Part shown: one piece after another, positions 35,001 to 44,603 of the stretch | How positions within the stretch are numbered: the stretch's first letter is position 1 | Layout of the letters: each line of letters begins with the position of its first letter | Source of the DNA: Portibacter marinus | Lineage (GTDB): Bacteria > Bacteroidota > Bacteroidia > Chitinophagales > Saprospiraceae | Assembly: GCF_021533195.1 (NCBI RefSeq) | Contig: NZ_JAJNKB010000004.1 | Span: forward strand, 1-64,000 | Direction: 5' to 3' | Length of the DNA: 64,000 nucleotides | Notes under the pieces: model-generated | Databases searched by the model: none | What the model saw: only the letters and a program-made list of their open reading frames with translations | What the model was told of the DNA's origin: nothing | Translations under genes and position numbers: made by a program

Positions 35001-37152
35001 TCGTATGTTCATCGGCTGCTATCACGGGAGGTACAGCATCTACAATGGTAACCAGACCCGTATCCGAAGCTGTATTTCCACAACAATCCGTTGCAAAAAC
35101 TATGAGTTCTATTTCTTCTCCCAACTCAGTCAGTGCATTATCGGGAACATATACTTTATTTAAAACCGCATCATAAGTTCCATCCAGGATATACCAAGAG
35201 TAGGAAATATCAGATGAACAATTGTCCATCGCTTCAACTACCGGTAAATTAATGGTAGCCCCACATCCCCAGAGATCTGTACTGACTGTCATATCCGGAA
35301 CTAAAGTGGTGAATACTGGCGGAATGGTATCAACTACCTTGATAATCTGTTCGTGAAGTGCTGCCTCACCGGTGCACCAATCATATATATCAAATGTTCT
35401 TAATACTTTATACGATGGGTTATAACTTTCACAACCATCGTCATTGCAAATGTCAATGACTAAATCTTCAAAGAAAAATTTGATGGTTCCACATGTACCG
35501 ACTCCACCAGGTGCGCCTGTTCCTGGAATGGTATCACCTGCAGGAGTAATGGAATCGTATGGACTTGGAACGATTCTTCCCTGATCATTGACAATTGAAT
35601 TCCAGGTGATGTCTTGACCATCACACGAAAGTGGTGGCTCACTACCAACTCCATTATCATTCAAGTCAGGGTGATCATCTATACCATCATAATGTGGGGG
35701 ATAAGTGGCTGATGCCAATGTTTCCCTTGTAACAGATATGGTTTGTGAGCAAGACTCAGATCTGTTCCCTGCATTATCAATGACATAGAATGTTCTGGTA
35801 ATCACTCTTTGGAAAGGACCATTACATCCAAACTCCTGAATCACATCGTCAAAAAATAGATCCACTACACAGCTTCCATTTGAAATTGTTGCAGTTGCTA
35901 TCATTTCATCATCAGAAGGAAATGCAGTTAACAACATTGGAAGTCCTGTTGCAGATGTGTCAGTAGGTTCTAAACAGGTCACTGTTAGATCATCCGGGCA
36001 CGCAATAATAGGTGCCACTTTATCTTCTATGGTTACGGTACCCCAACACGAATTGACCATATTGGGATCAAAAACCGTAACATCTATTTCCTGACCAATT
36101 TGATCTTGAGTAAAAGTTATAGTTGGTCCGCTCACTTCCTCACCATTTATAATGGCTGAAACAGTATACAAGTCTATATCACTACAAATTTGACCTGTAA
36201 CAAAGTCAGAAGGACCTATGATCGCCTCGCAGGTCTGATCTAAGGAGACATTTAGTTCTGCCAAGCAATTGACTTGAGCCCCTGCTTCAGCAGTTTCCTC
36301 AACGTTTACATTGAAGGAACAGACTGCCTGGCTCGATCCATTGGCATCCCTGACTTCAAAAGTGTAAGTATACATTCCAGCACCTAAAGGTGTTCCACTA
36401 GGATCACCTGCAGTTTGTACCAGACTTCCTCCACATGGAATGGTTGCATCCACTGCATAATTATAGACAAACATACAACTAGGTGCTACAGCAAGAGTGG
36501 CATCACCAGGACAATTAATGGCAGCCATGATAGGTGCTGAGTCCTCTACGGTGATGGTTTTATTACATGATCCTTGCTCCGCTCCATTGTTAATATATAT
36601 GGTGGCATTGATATCACCTAACATAGTAGCATCCAATGTGATTGAATTATCACTTGGATCTGTATCTGTGAATGAAAAGGTGATATTTCCAGCTGGGCAA
36701 GTTGATGTAGCTGCTAATGGAAAGTCATCAGGAAGAAAAAATTCCTGCGTGCATTCTCCCATTAAATCAACAGTTACAGCACTGCACAAATCCGTAAATG
36801 TAGGAGCATCGTTAGAAACAATGACTGTGAAAATACAGTTTTCAAGTCCATCGATGATCGTTACCTCCGAAACACCAAATTCAAAAGGAAATCCGGACAG
36901 CATGGAAAATGCAACATCATTAGCAACGGTGGCTCCTTCTGAAGAAAAAGTAGCTGTACCGCTTGCCATAATCGCTGGCATGGTCATGAATGCAGCAGTA
37001 CAGTTATCATCATCATCTACAATAAGGGATACAAATTCGCTGGGGCAATTTGAAATTTGGCTGAAGGCACATATGGAGATTATCGACAGTGCCAAACTAG
37101 CAAAAGCACGCTTGAGGTGCTTATTCAAATTAAATCGTAAGGATCGATTCAT
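32050..37152 (-). CDS. Giant T9SS surface protein A: HYR/Ig repeats, dockerin, cohesin-like module
   Basis: 1700 residues. A signal peptide lies in residues ~10-32. Then come Ig/HYR-type modules (e.g. INCPGDATLAVAPS near residue 212), a Cys-rich central part with repeated DxDxDG-like Asp clusters (DDADRDGIVEMNGDDNCN), and a highly conserved segment APTPYCHLGLSSAVMDE. A carboxypeptidase-regulatory-like fold follows near residue 1310. Residues ~1355-1410 form a type I dockerin with two F-hand repeats (TLDLVLIQRHILG; ADINGNERISASDLLQLRKL). Residues ~1485-1605 resemble a cohesin fold (AGQYINIPVKAQ...IVGMQFALSIDKDII). A T9SS type A sorting domain ends the protein (NEPNPFSDLTRISFVL...QITKKMILIE). 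It is paralogous to the next upstream gene. Likely a surface adhesin or matrix protein; ligand unknown. Confidence 0.9.
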   Translation of the reverse strand: MNRSLRFNLNKHLKRAFASLALSIISICAFSQISNCPSEFVSLIVDDDDNCTAAFMTMPAIMASGTATFSSEGATVANDVAFSMLSGFPFEFGVSEVTIIDGLENCIFTVIVSNDAPTFTDLCSAVTVDLMGECTQEFFLPDDFPLAATSTCPAGNITFSFTDTDPSDNSITLDATMLGDINATIYINNGAEQGSCNKTITVEDSAPIMAAINCPGDATLAVAPSCMFVYNYAVDATIPCGGSLVQTAGDPSGTPLGAGMYTYTFEVRDANGSSQAVCSFNVNVEETAEAGAQVNCLAELNVSLDQTCEAIIGPSDFVTGQICSDIDLYTVSAIINGEEVSGPTITFTQDQIGQEIDVTVFDPNMVNSCWGTVTIEDKVAPIIACPDDLTVTCLEPTDTSATGLPMLLTAFPSDDEMIATATISNGSCVVDLFFDDVIQEFGCNGPFQRVITRTFYVIDNAGNRSESCSQTISVTRETLASATYPPHYDGIDDHPDLNDNGVGSEPPLSCDGQDITWNSIVNDQGRIVPSPYDSITPAGDTIPGTGAPGGVGTCGTIKFFFEDLVIDICNDDGCESYNPSYKVLRTFDIYDWCTGEAALHEQIIKVVDTIPPVFTTLVPDMTVSTDLWGCGATINLPVVEAMDNCSSDISYSWYILDGTYDAVLNKVYVPDNALTELGEEIELIVFATDCCGNTASDTGLVTIVDAVPPVIAADEHTTVSLNSLEDNGAVKVHVESFDDGSWDNCGPIDYWVRRMDRACENYDGLDENGNVDTSEVDEINDFHKTIHFCCEDVAEDQMVVFMVCDDADRDGIVEMNGDDNCNTSMIIVDVQDKLAPTIVCPNPVTINCIDFGIYQDYQGVELNEDQQELLNVRFGSAFTTSTCVLVTGQTFSGEELCGSGTAMRTFTAENSNGQASCNQTIFIEADEDNVLTCDRISFPTLSDAPYNYDWCDPFDTLSPFLNPIVINSCGDVEIEEPIINRDDLCTEVGINLTLDTFKFAEGGCLKILAHWEVIDECIFDENYFDDKGDLDPSNNEVDPFVAANGYFELYVEYDIFDSDPPVLTCDSILVETEDCLFNYDSFSIVATDACTPDDALGYGYKVDFNADGSYDYPVDSTASGSSFDANLVGGLPVGTHNVKWIVNDGCGNFKTCIQTIQVVQRIKAPTPYCHLGLSSAVMDEQFGCSVEFWAIDFIQDKSLGACGDPLTYLMIPYQDIFGDPADETDDLSVEEALEMAEASWDFGCEYIENGVQGVIEIRVYAVDGIGAYDFCDASLTLNDNFDCCVDQELGTTLISGNVMTENGVVMNDIELKVSGNSPELPKVIKTSDNGSYVFNNLKFNEDYKVSAYHNEKALKGVSTLDLVLIQRHILGMTELDSPYKLIAADINGNERISASDLLQLRKLILGLYPDDLFPSNLSWRFLDHGYKFVDPSNPFPFNESINISNLPHAMFNQNFVAVKIGDVNNSIQESAELSSVTREQRNYMLEIDNQIFDAGQYINIPVKAQKSNTIVGMQFALSIDKDIIASIDLEGGLLSLEENHVAIHDDELKVSWSQLNAIDIEEGDVLFTLNINTKKASRMTNALRLNPQTLKAELYNENLETEHLSLDFRTVEEASFALLQNEPNPFSDLTRISFVLPTDGQVNFKVFDISGKLLMNRNTPYTSGTHTITVNGNNLPSDGVMYYQLEFNGQQITKKMILIE

Positions 37153-37243
37153 GAGTATAATTTATTAGTTAGGTGATTTAACAAGTCTCTTGCTGATGAC
37201 TCATTAAAAATTTTATTCTCTTATCAGGAGACAAAATTCAGAC

Positions 37244-37251
37244 CAAACCTA
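37244..37251 (-). promoter_or_regulatory. Putative -7 box for giant gene A
   Basis: The minus strand reads TAGGTTTG, an exact TAnnTTTG match, about 90 nt before the ATG and after the terminator of giant gene B. No -33 match was found. Confidence 0.35.
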
Positions 37252-37369
37252 TACTCATAATCACTTATTTGATATTTTTAAATATGTATATGATTGTAAT
37301 TAAATGACTTAAACCTGTATATATTCTATAATTTATTTTTAGGAATAATATGATATGTCGAAAACTAAC

Positions 37370-37400
37370 AAAAAAAGAGCCGGACGCTAACATCCGACTC
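37370..37400 (-). terminator. Rho-independent terminator after giant protein B
   Basis: On the minus strand, stem GAGTCGGATG / CGTCCGGCTC (10 pairs, two G-U) with loop TTAG is followed by seven T residues. It lies 38 bp past the stop of the upstream giant gene. Confidence 0.9.
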
Positions 37401-37437
37401 CCTATTACTCATGAATTGTAACAACGCATTTAAGACC

Positions 37438-40400
37438 TTAATCCAAAAGAATCATTTTCCTACTTGCGCTTTCATTTTCATACGTTAATTGATAATAATA
37501 AACTCCGCTTGATTGCAACTCACTATTATCCAGGTAAATCTTATTGATTCCCTTATCAAACGTTCTGTTAAGTTCTTTTACTACTTTTCCTGTTACATCA
37601 AATACCTTGAAAACTGCTGTTCCAACTTCGGGGAGAATGAAAGCAATCTCTGTTCTGGTATTAAATGGATTAGGTGTATTCTGTAACAATTTAAAGCCAT
37701 AGGCCTCTGCAGATCTCCAGGTCAAATCCAATGGTTCAACTTCAAGATTGTCACCATATACTTCCGGATCTAATTCAGACCTATCCATCTTAATTGATCT
37801 GCTAGTCACACCAGTATTTATGGCTTCAAATGAAAGACTCAATAGTGTACTTCCATTATCCAAATGGTTTAGTTCTACATCGTTCCAGCTTATTAAAAGA
37901 CGACCATCTTTTACGGCAAGATTGGATTCACCGATCATTACTTCACCATCTTCAGCACCTTTGAACCTTAATTTCGATTCTTCATAAACCAGCCCAAACT
38001 GGAAACCATAGAAATTACTTATGTCCTCAGACGTCAATTCTATTGTAATAACCTCCCCTCTTTTGAATTCTTTGTCTTCTAATGTAATTTGCTTCACCTG
38101 TCCCGATCTTCTCACAGCATCATCTGAAATGGAAGCTGAGTAAGACCCATTCACATCACCTATCTTGACTCCAATGAAATTCTGATTATACATATCATAC
38201 GATAGATTCATCACATCTCTCTTTTCAGAGTATGGGAAAGGTCTTTTAGCATCTGTGAATTTAAATTCAGAGTCTACAAATCTCCAGGAAGTATTGTTAG
38301 GGAATTTGCCGTCGCTATAAAGCCCAAGAATCATCTTTCTTAATTGTAACAAGTCAAGTGCATTTACCTTCTGGTTATTATTGATATCAGCAGCAATGAT
38401 CTTATAAGGAGAGTCCAATTCAGCAATACCTAAAATATGTCTTTGAATTAATACAATATCCAAAGTCGACACTCCTTTTCTCGCATTCTTATCATTTCCA
38501 GGTACTACTGAATAGTTCAGGCTCTTAGGCAAATTGTTAAAGGTAAAACTCCCTTCTTTAGAAGTTAATCCAATTCTTGGAAACTCAGGTTGATCTGTGG
38601 TTACACTCACATTGACATCCTCTAGAATAACACCTTCTGAGGTCGCAATATTACCTGCAATCATAGAAGAACCACCAAGATCTAAATCCTCGCAGCAATC
38701 GAAGTTATCATTAAGCGTAAGTGATGCGTCACAGAAATCGAAATTTCCATCTTCGTCCACAAAATAAATCCTTAACTCTACTACGTGACTAATTCCATTT
38801 TCAATGTATTCACATCCAAATACCCAATTAGCTTGAGCAGCTGCAAGGGCTTCTTCCACAGAAAGATCGTCTTCAAGATCTGCTGGCTCGCCATAGATAT
38901 CCTGATAAGGAATCATCAGTACCGTGATAGAATCATCGCAATCGTCAAATCCATCTACCGCAAAGTCTGTAGCCCAAAACTCCACTGAACATCCGTATTC
39001 TTCGTCCATTACTGCACTTGATAATCCAAGATGACAATAAGGTGTAGGTGCTTTTGCTTGCTTCACAACTTCTATCTCCTGATGACATGTCGCATAATTA
39101 CCACAACCATCGTACGCTATCCACTTGATAGCATGAGTACCGATAGGCAATCCACCGATTTCTGAAGCGTCAAACTCATTACCTTCTGCTGCAGAACCAT
39201 TTGCCGGAATTTCATATACTCCGTCATTACCCAGATCCACTTTATAAGTAACACTGACAAATTCATCAGCTGTACAATCATCACTCGCAGTCATGGTAAA
39301 TACGTCATCGTTCAAAAGACAGTCGGTTGTTTCTACAGTAATATCATTACAATCAAGATTAGGTGGAGCATTATCGAATATATCGTATTCTACATAAAGC
39401 TCGTAATATCCATTTTCATTGACAAAAGGATCAACTTCATCATCAACAAAGAAATTTTCATCAAAGAAACACTGATCAATCACCTCCCAGTGTGCCAGTA
39501 TTTTGATACAACCACCTCCCGCAAATTTAAAAGTATCTAAAGTCAGGTTTACACCAACCTCAGTACACAATCCATTGCGATCAATCAACGGCTCATTGAT
39601 AACTGTGCCACCACATTCGAAAATCTGAATGGTCTTAACGAATGGGGTCACCTCATCTGACGGATCACACCAATCATAATTCGCGTTGTCCTCAGGAGTA
39701 CCGGCTTCAAAACTAATTCTATCACACGACAGTAGATTATCTTGATTGCCTACAACACTGATCATTTGTGTACAACTTGCCTGACCATTTGTAGTAGTTA
39801 CCGTAAAAGTTCTCATGGCTGATCCTACTCCACAGACCTCATCTAAGCCTGTGAAAGTTTGACCATCAATAACACCACAGGTACTATTGGAAAAAGCGGT
39901 CTTAAACCGAGCATCCAATTTACTGATGTCTTCATCCGTAAGTTCTTTACCTAACAGGTCTGCAAATGCCACAAAGTCTATACAATTAATGGTCTCACGT
40001 GGAGGACAATTGATGGTTGGGGCCAACTTGTCCTGTACATTTACAAGCACCATCGCTGTATTACAATTATCATCACCATTATTTTCAGGAATACCATCAC
40101 CATCACCATCATCACAAACCATAAAAACAATCATTTGGTCCTCATCTAAATCTTGACAGCAAAAGTGGATTACTTTATGGAAATCATTTATTTCATCTAT
40201 TTCTCCTTCTGGATCACCATCGAATTTTTCACAAGCCCTATCCATTCTTCTCACCCAAAAATCTATAGGTCCACAACCGTCAAACGAACCATCGTCAAAT
40301 GTTTCTGCATAGACTTTAGTATATCCGTCTTCACTTTGATTATTGAGTGTAACCACTGTGTGTTCATCCGCAACCACAGTTGGAGGCAGTAAATCAAGTA

Positions 40401-42537
40401 TTGTGACCAATCCAGTATCAGCAGCAATATTACCACAGCAATCGCTGGCATAGGCAATCAACTCAATTTCCTGTCCAGGTGTAGTTAAAGCCGGACTTGC
40501 TATAAATACCCTATTGGTGGCAGCATCATAGGTACCGTTACTAACTGCCCAAGTATATGTAATTTCTTCAGAGCAATTATCCGTTGCTACAACAGTCGGC
40601 AATTTGATCGTCGCTCCACAACTCCAAAGATCAGTACTCACTGTAAGGTCTGGAACACCAACCTGAAAAACAGGTGCCACTGTATCCACTACCTTAATGA
40701 TCTGCTGATGAATCAAAGTTCCACCAGTACACCAGTCAAATAGATCCCAGGTTCTAAGGACCTTATATGAGTTGTCAGATTGGTCACAATCTTCCTCACA
40801 AATATCAATAATCAAATCTTCGTAAAAAGCATATATGGTTCCACATAATCCTACATCTCCTGGAAAACCTGTACCTATCAAATCTCCATCCGGATATGGT
40901 GATGGCACAATTCTTCCATCCTCTCTTTCTATTGTGTTATATACCGTACCAGCTCCATCACATGCTAAAGGTGGATTACTGCTTACCCCATTATCCTGAA
41001 TTCCGGAGTGCATATCCAAACCATCCCAATGTGGTGGCAAAATAGCACTCATTAAGGTTTCTCTTTCCACGAATATGACCTGAGTGCAAATCGGACCTCT
41101 GTTCCCTGCAGCGTCTACTGCATAGAAGCTTCTGTTAATGATCGACTGATACTCTCCATCACACTGGTTAGTAACGATGGCATCATTAAAAAATATATCT
41201 GCATCCGTACATCCACTTCCAACTAAAGTTGGCACGCCTGTCGCAGATGTATCACTAGGTTCAGAACATAATATCGTCATATCGTCAGGACAAACTAAGG
41301 ACGGCCCTATTTTATCTTCAATATTTACGGTTCCCCAGCAAGAATTCAATCCATTGGGTCCTATTACACTGACATCAATTGATTGACCAACATTAGCTTC
41401 CGTGAACGTTAATGTTGTACCTTCCTGCTCGACACCGTTGATTACTGCTCTTAACATTAATTGGGCAGTAGGTAAACAAGTATTTCCTGTAAGGATCGCA
41501 GGAATTTCAAGAATGGCTTCACAGTTTTGATCGATAGAGACATTTAAATCTGCAATACAAGTAAGCTGTGTGGAAGCTGTATTTGATTCTTCCACAGTAA
41601 CAGTCCAGTTACAAACATCCATCATATCGTCATCAGGATCATTGGGATCCTGAAGATCTACGAGCTCGAACTCATAATCATATATTCCCGCTGCCAGGGG
41701 TGTACCACTGGGGTCACCCATCGTTTGATCAATAGATCCATTGCAAGGAGCCGTAGATGCACCAAGTACATCGTAAGTATAAGCTGCTGTACAACCCGGT
41801 GCCACGGCAATGGTTTGAGTGCTCGGGCAAATTAGTGCAGCCATTGGCTCATTAATAACATTAATTTGCACGAGGCAACTCAGCTCTCTGATAGGAGTGG
41901 CGTCCACCCACTTTCTAAGAAATAAACTGTAGAATGATGGATTTCCGGAGTGTGCATTCACGACAAGTGTCCTTTGCGGTGGTCCCATGCTTGCCATGGT
42001 CCATGAAAGGCTTACGCTATCTATGTCGTTTGGAGCACATACATCCGTATTTATCCTTACAGAACTGAAAGGCACCATGGCCTCACCACTACAAGCACCA
42101 CCTAAATCGACCGTAATCGGATCGCAAGTGGTAGTTGGAAGATTAGCTTCTTCTGAAACAAAAACTATGGTACTGCATTCTGATGTCCCTCCCAGCCCAT
42201 CAGGTGCCACAAAAATAACTTTAGAAAGTCCGAAGAAAAACGGTGCGCTATCAAATTGACTAATAGGCCGTGTATCCATAGAACTTCCCGTAGCACTTGC
42301 CCCAGTAGCATACCATCTTACCTCACCAGCGCTTGACGTAGGATATTCAGCTAAACTAAATAGATCCACACAGTCAAATTCTGGATCGTCAATGACAATG
42401 TTTGTGATTGGATTAGGACAATTTTCAATAGGAACGGGAGACTGCCCGTTTAAAATACCTGCCCCTATAAAGGCAAGCAAAAAAATGCACACACGGGTAG
42501 TGCGCATTCTTAAGATCGGTCTTAAGATACGATTCAT
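37438..42537 (-). CDS. Giant T9SS surface protein B: HYR/Ig repeats, dockerin, cohesin-like module
   Basis: 1699 residues, colinear with giant protein A. The same order is seen: signal peptide (VCIFLLAFIGAGILNG), Ig/HYR modules (ALICPSTQTIAVAPGC), the Asp-rich central region (DDGDGDGIPENNGDDNC), the near-identical APTPYCHLGLSSAVMDE segment, a dockerin at ~1352-1405 (TLDIVLIQRHILG; ADINNNQKVNALDLLQLRKM), a cohesin-like module at ~1480-1600 (GEVITIELTSEDISNFYGFQ) and a T9SS sorting domain (NTPNPFNTRTEIAFIL...SASRKMILLD). Central and dockerin regions are far better conserved between the pair than the N-terminal ~400 residues. Each gene has its own terminator and promoter-like box, so they are probably separate units. 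Confidence 0.9.
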   Translation of the reverse strand: MNRILRPILRMRTTRVCIFLLAFIGAGILNGQSPVPIENCPNPITNIVIDDPEFDCVDLFSLAEYPTSSAGEVRWYATGASATGSSMDTRPISQFDSAPFFFGLSKVIFVAPDGLGGTSECSTIVFVSEEANLPTTTCDPITVDLGGACSGEAMVPFSSVRINTDVCAPNDIDSVSLSWTMASMGPPQRTLVVNAHSGNPSFYSLFLRKWVDATPIRELSCLVQINVINEPMAALICPSTQTIAVAPGCTAAYTYDVLGASTAPCNGSIDQTMGDPSGTPLAAGIYDYEFELVDLQDPNDPDDDMMDVCNWTVTVEESNTASTQLTCIADLNVSIDQNCEAILEIPAILTGNTCLPTAQLMLRAVINGVEQEGTTLTFTEANVGQSIDVSVIGPNGLNSCWGTVNIEDKIGPSLVCPDDMTILCSEPSDTSATGVPTLVGSGCTDADIFFNDAIVTNQCDGEYQSIINRSFYAVDAAGNRGPICTQVIFVERETLMSAILPPHWDGLDMHSGIQDNGVSSNPPLACDGAGTVYNTIEREDGRIVPSPYPDGDLIGTGFPGDVGLCGTIYAFYEDLIIDICEEDCDQSDNSYKVLRTWDLFDWCTGGTLIHQQIIKVVDTVAPVFQVGVPDLTVSTDLWSCGATIKLPTVVATDNCSEEITYTWAVSNGTYDAATNRVFIASPALTTPGQEIELIAYASDCCGNIAADTGLVTILDLLPPTVVADEHTVVTLNNQSEDGYTKVYAETFDDGSFDGCGPIDFWVRRMDRACEKFDGDPEGEIDEINDFHKVIHFCCQDLDEDQMIVFMVCDDGDGDGIPENNGDDNCNTAMVLVNVQDKLAPTINCPPRETINCIDFVAFADLLGKELTDEDISKLDARFKTAFSNSTCGVIDGQTFTGLDEVCGVGSAMRTFTVTTTNGQASCTQMISVVGNQDNLLSCDRISFEAGTPEDNANYDWCDPSDEVTPFVKTIQIFECGGTVINEPLIDRNGLCTEVGVNLTLDTFKFAGGGCIKILAHWEVIDQCFFDENFFVDDEVDPFVNENGYYELYVEYDIFDNAPPNLDCNDITVETTDCLLNDDVFTMTASDDCTADEFVSVTYKVDLGNDGVYEIPANGSAAEGNEFDASEIGGLPIGTHAIKWIAYDGCGNYATCHQEIEVVKQAKAPTPYCHLGLSSAVMDEEYGCSVEFWATDFAVDGFDDCDDSITVLMIPYQDIYGEPADLEDDLSVEEALAAAQANWVFGCEYIENGISHVVELRIYFVDEDGNFDFCDASLTLNDNFDCCEDLDLGGSSMIAGNIATSEGVILEDVNVSVTTDQPEFPRIGLTSKEGSFTFNNLPKSLNYSVVPGNDKNARKGVSTLDIVLIQRHILGIAELDSPYKIIAADINNNQKVNALDLLQLRKMILGLYSDGKFPNNTSWRFVDSEFKFTDAKRPFPYSEKRDVMNLSYDMYNQNFIGVKIGDVNGSYSASISDDAVRRSGQVKQITLEDKEFKRGEVITIELTSEDISNFYGFQFGLVYEESKLRFKGAEDGEVMIGESNLAVKDGRLLISWNDVELNHLDNGSTLLSLSFEAINTGVTSRSIKMDRSELDPEVYGDNLEVEPLDLTWRSAEAYGFKLLQNTPNPFNTRTEIAFILPEVGTAVFKVFDVTGKVVKELNRTFDKGINKIYLDNSELQSSGVYYYQLTYENESASRKMILLD

Positions 42538-42911
42538 GAGATAAGTTTTGGTTCTGAATAAAAACCGATAAGCAGTTTGCGCTACTTAAAAGTTAGTTAT
42601 TATCATTCTTTGGTAATAAGACACAAAAAAGCCTTATTTCCCACCCCAAAACTAAGTATAGAAATGCTTTATTCAAAGGATTTCAGAGCGCTCAGAGCCT
42701 GATTATCCACATAAATTTAATGGTCATATATAGAGCTATATCGATCAACTTTTTAAACATTATGAATATCTTGTATCTGTTAAAACGATATGTCAATATT
42801 TGTCACAATCGATACATTTATAACCCTAAAAACGAATAATTAACACAATAAATCAAAAATACATATTAAATTATTCTTAAATATGTTAAATTACCGTCTT
42901 TTGCAAAATTT
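42538..42911. other. 374-bp intergenic region with giant gene B promoter
   Basis: No gene is seen. It contains the promoter at 42647-42677 and AT-rich DNA downstream of proS. No convincing terminator for proS was found. Small palindromes (GAGCGCTC near 42687, ATATAG-AG-CTATAT near 42729) are noted without assigned function. Confidence 0.6.
42647..42677 (-). promoter_or_regulatory. Consensus Bacteroidota promoter for giant gene B
   Basis: On the minus strand TTTG (42677-42674), a spacer of exactly 19 nt, and TAGTTTTG (42654-42647) match the phylum consensus TTTG-N19-TAnnTTTG perfectly. The predicted leader is about 100 nt. Confidence 0.7.
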
Positions 42912-44378
42912 TTAATAAGCGCGCGCAAAAAGAACTTTTTGTAATGATTTTTCACCACTGTAAATACATTTTCCTTCACTCTTTTCACCTTCAATCGGTA
43001 TACATCGCAAGGTTGCTTTTGTCTTTTCTTTGATGGCTAACTCAGAGGCTGTTGTACCATCCCAATGAGCCATAATAAAACCTCCTTTTTGATCTAGAAT
43101 TTCTTCAAATTCTTCCATGGTCGTTGCCTCGTGAGTATTGTCACTTCTGAAAGCTTTAGCTCGCCTAAGAAGATTGTCCTGAATCTCTTCCAATAGTTGT
43201 TTGATTTGCTGGCCCAGCCCCTCTCTATTGTAATTTGATTTCTCCTTAGTATCGCGTCTTGCCACCTCAACCTGATTGTTTTCAAGGTCTCTTGCCCCAA
43301 GCCCAATCCGTACTGGCACTCCGAGCATTTCATATTCTGCGAACTTAAATCCTGGACGCTTTTTCTTATCGAAATCCACTTTAACACTGAGTCCTAGTTC
43401 TTCCAACTCTTGTTTGATCTTATTACACTCTTCCTTCAAGACTGAATTGGGTTTCGGAATCGGAATGATGACGACCTGAATTGGAGCTAACTTTGGAGGT
43501 AATACTAAGCCCTCATCGTCTGAATGAGTCATGATCAGACCTCCAATTAATCTCGTTGAAACCCCCCATGAAGTAGCCCAAACAAACTCTTCTTTATTGC
43601 CTTCATTCAGAAACTTGACATCAAATGCCTTTGCGAAGTTTTGGCCAAGAAAGTGGGACGTTCCCGCTTGAAGGGCCTTTCCATCTTGCATCATAGCTTC
43701 TATCGTGTAAGTATCCACAGCTCCAGCAAATCTTTCATTGGCTGATTTCGCTCCTTTAATTACAGGCATGGCCATATGATTTTCAGCAAAATCGGCATAT
43801 AAGTCATGAATAAGTCTGCTCTCTTCTATTGCTTCTTTTTTAGTAGAATGCGCAGTATGGCCCTCTTGCCATAAGAATTCAGCAGTCCTAAGAAAGGGCC
43901 TTGTTCGCATTTCCCATCTCATTACATTAGCCCACTGATTAATCAACAAAGGGAGGTCTCTATATGATTGTATCCAATCTCTGTATGTATTCCAAATGAT
44001 GGTCTCAGAGGTGGGCCTGATGATCAATTCTTCCTCTAGTTTAGCAGATGGATCTACAATTACACCAGAGCCATCCGGATCATCCATTAGTCGATGATGA
44101 GTGACCACAGCACACTCCTTTGCAAATCCCTCTACATGCTCGGCTTCCTTACTTAGAAAACTTTTCGGAATCAACAAAGGAAAGTAAGCATTTACATGGC
44201 CAGTGGCTTTAAACATATCATCCAATTGCCTTTGCATTTTCTCCCATATAGCAAATCCATATGGTTTGATGACCATACAACCCCTGACGGCGGAATTATC
44301 AGCCAAACCTGCTTTTTTAACTATATCTAAATACCATTGTGAGTAGTCTTCGCTCCGATCAGTAATTTCCTTTGCCAT
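42912..44378 (-). CDS. proS: Prolyl-tRNA synthetase (short, eukaryote/archaeon-like type)
   Basis: 488 residues. This is the form without the bacterial INS editing domain: class II motif 1 in [16 protein letters not shown], motif 2 in [24 protein letters not shown] (cited in part), motif 3 later ([18 protein letters not shown]), an anticodon-binding domain, and a C-terminal domain ending in the characteristic terminal Tyr (FARAY). Only two Cys of the usual four-Cys zinc site remain in the C-terminal domain. It charges tRNA-Pro. It is divergent from the low-complexity protein gene at 44604. Confidence 0.95.
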   Translation of the reverse strand: MAKEITDRSEDYSQWYLDIVKKAGLADNSAVRGCMVIKPYGFAIWEKMQRQLDDMFKATGHVNAYFPLLIPKSFLSKEAEHVEGFAKECAVVTHHRLMDDPDGSGVIVDPSAKLEEELIIRPTSETIIWNTYRDWIQSYRDLPLLINQWANVMRWEMRTRPFLRTAEFLWQEGHTAHSTKKEAIEESRLIHDLYADFAENHMAMPVIKGAKSANERFAGAVDTYTIEAMMQDGKALQAGTSHFLGQNFAKAFDVKFLNEGNKEEFVWATSWGVSTRLIGGLIMTHSDDEGLVLPPKLAPIQVVIIPIPKPNSVLKEECNKIKQELEELGLSVKVDFDKKKRPGFKFAEYEMLGVPVRIGLGARDLENNQVEVARRDTKEKSNYNREGLGQQIKQLLEEIQDNLLRRAKAFRSDNTHEATTMEEFEEILDQKGGFIMAHWDGTTASELAIKEKTKATLRCIPIEGEKSEGKCIYSGEKSLQKVLFARAY

Positions 44379-44603
44379 TAATAATTTGTATTTTATGTTA
44401 ATATTTTGCTAAAGCACCACAGCCCCGAACTTTGTGCTATCCAATTACATTTATTAAGTAGAAGATTGTAAGTTGAATGATTACTTATAAAATCTTTAAC
44501 AAGACAGGTACTGAAGTTTAAGTTATTTTTAACCAAATTTTCGCAATAAAAGTAATAAATTGCAGAGTATCAATAAGAGAGTCGTTTTTATTTATTATAT
44601 AAA

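Noticed and set aside
36497-37168. A 223-codon plus-strand open frame inside giant gene A
   Set aside because: It is antisense to a gene with clear domains and signal peptide, and its Ser/Val-rich product matches nothing recognisable.
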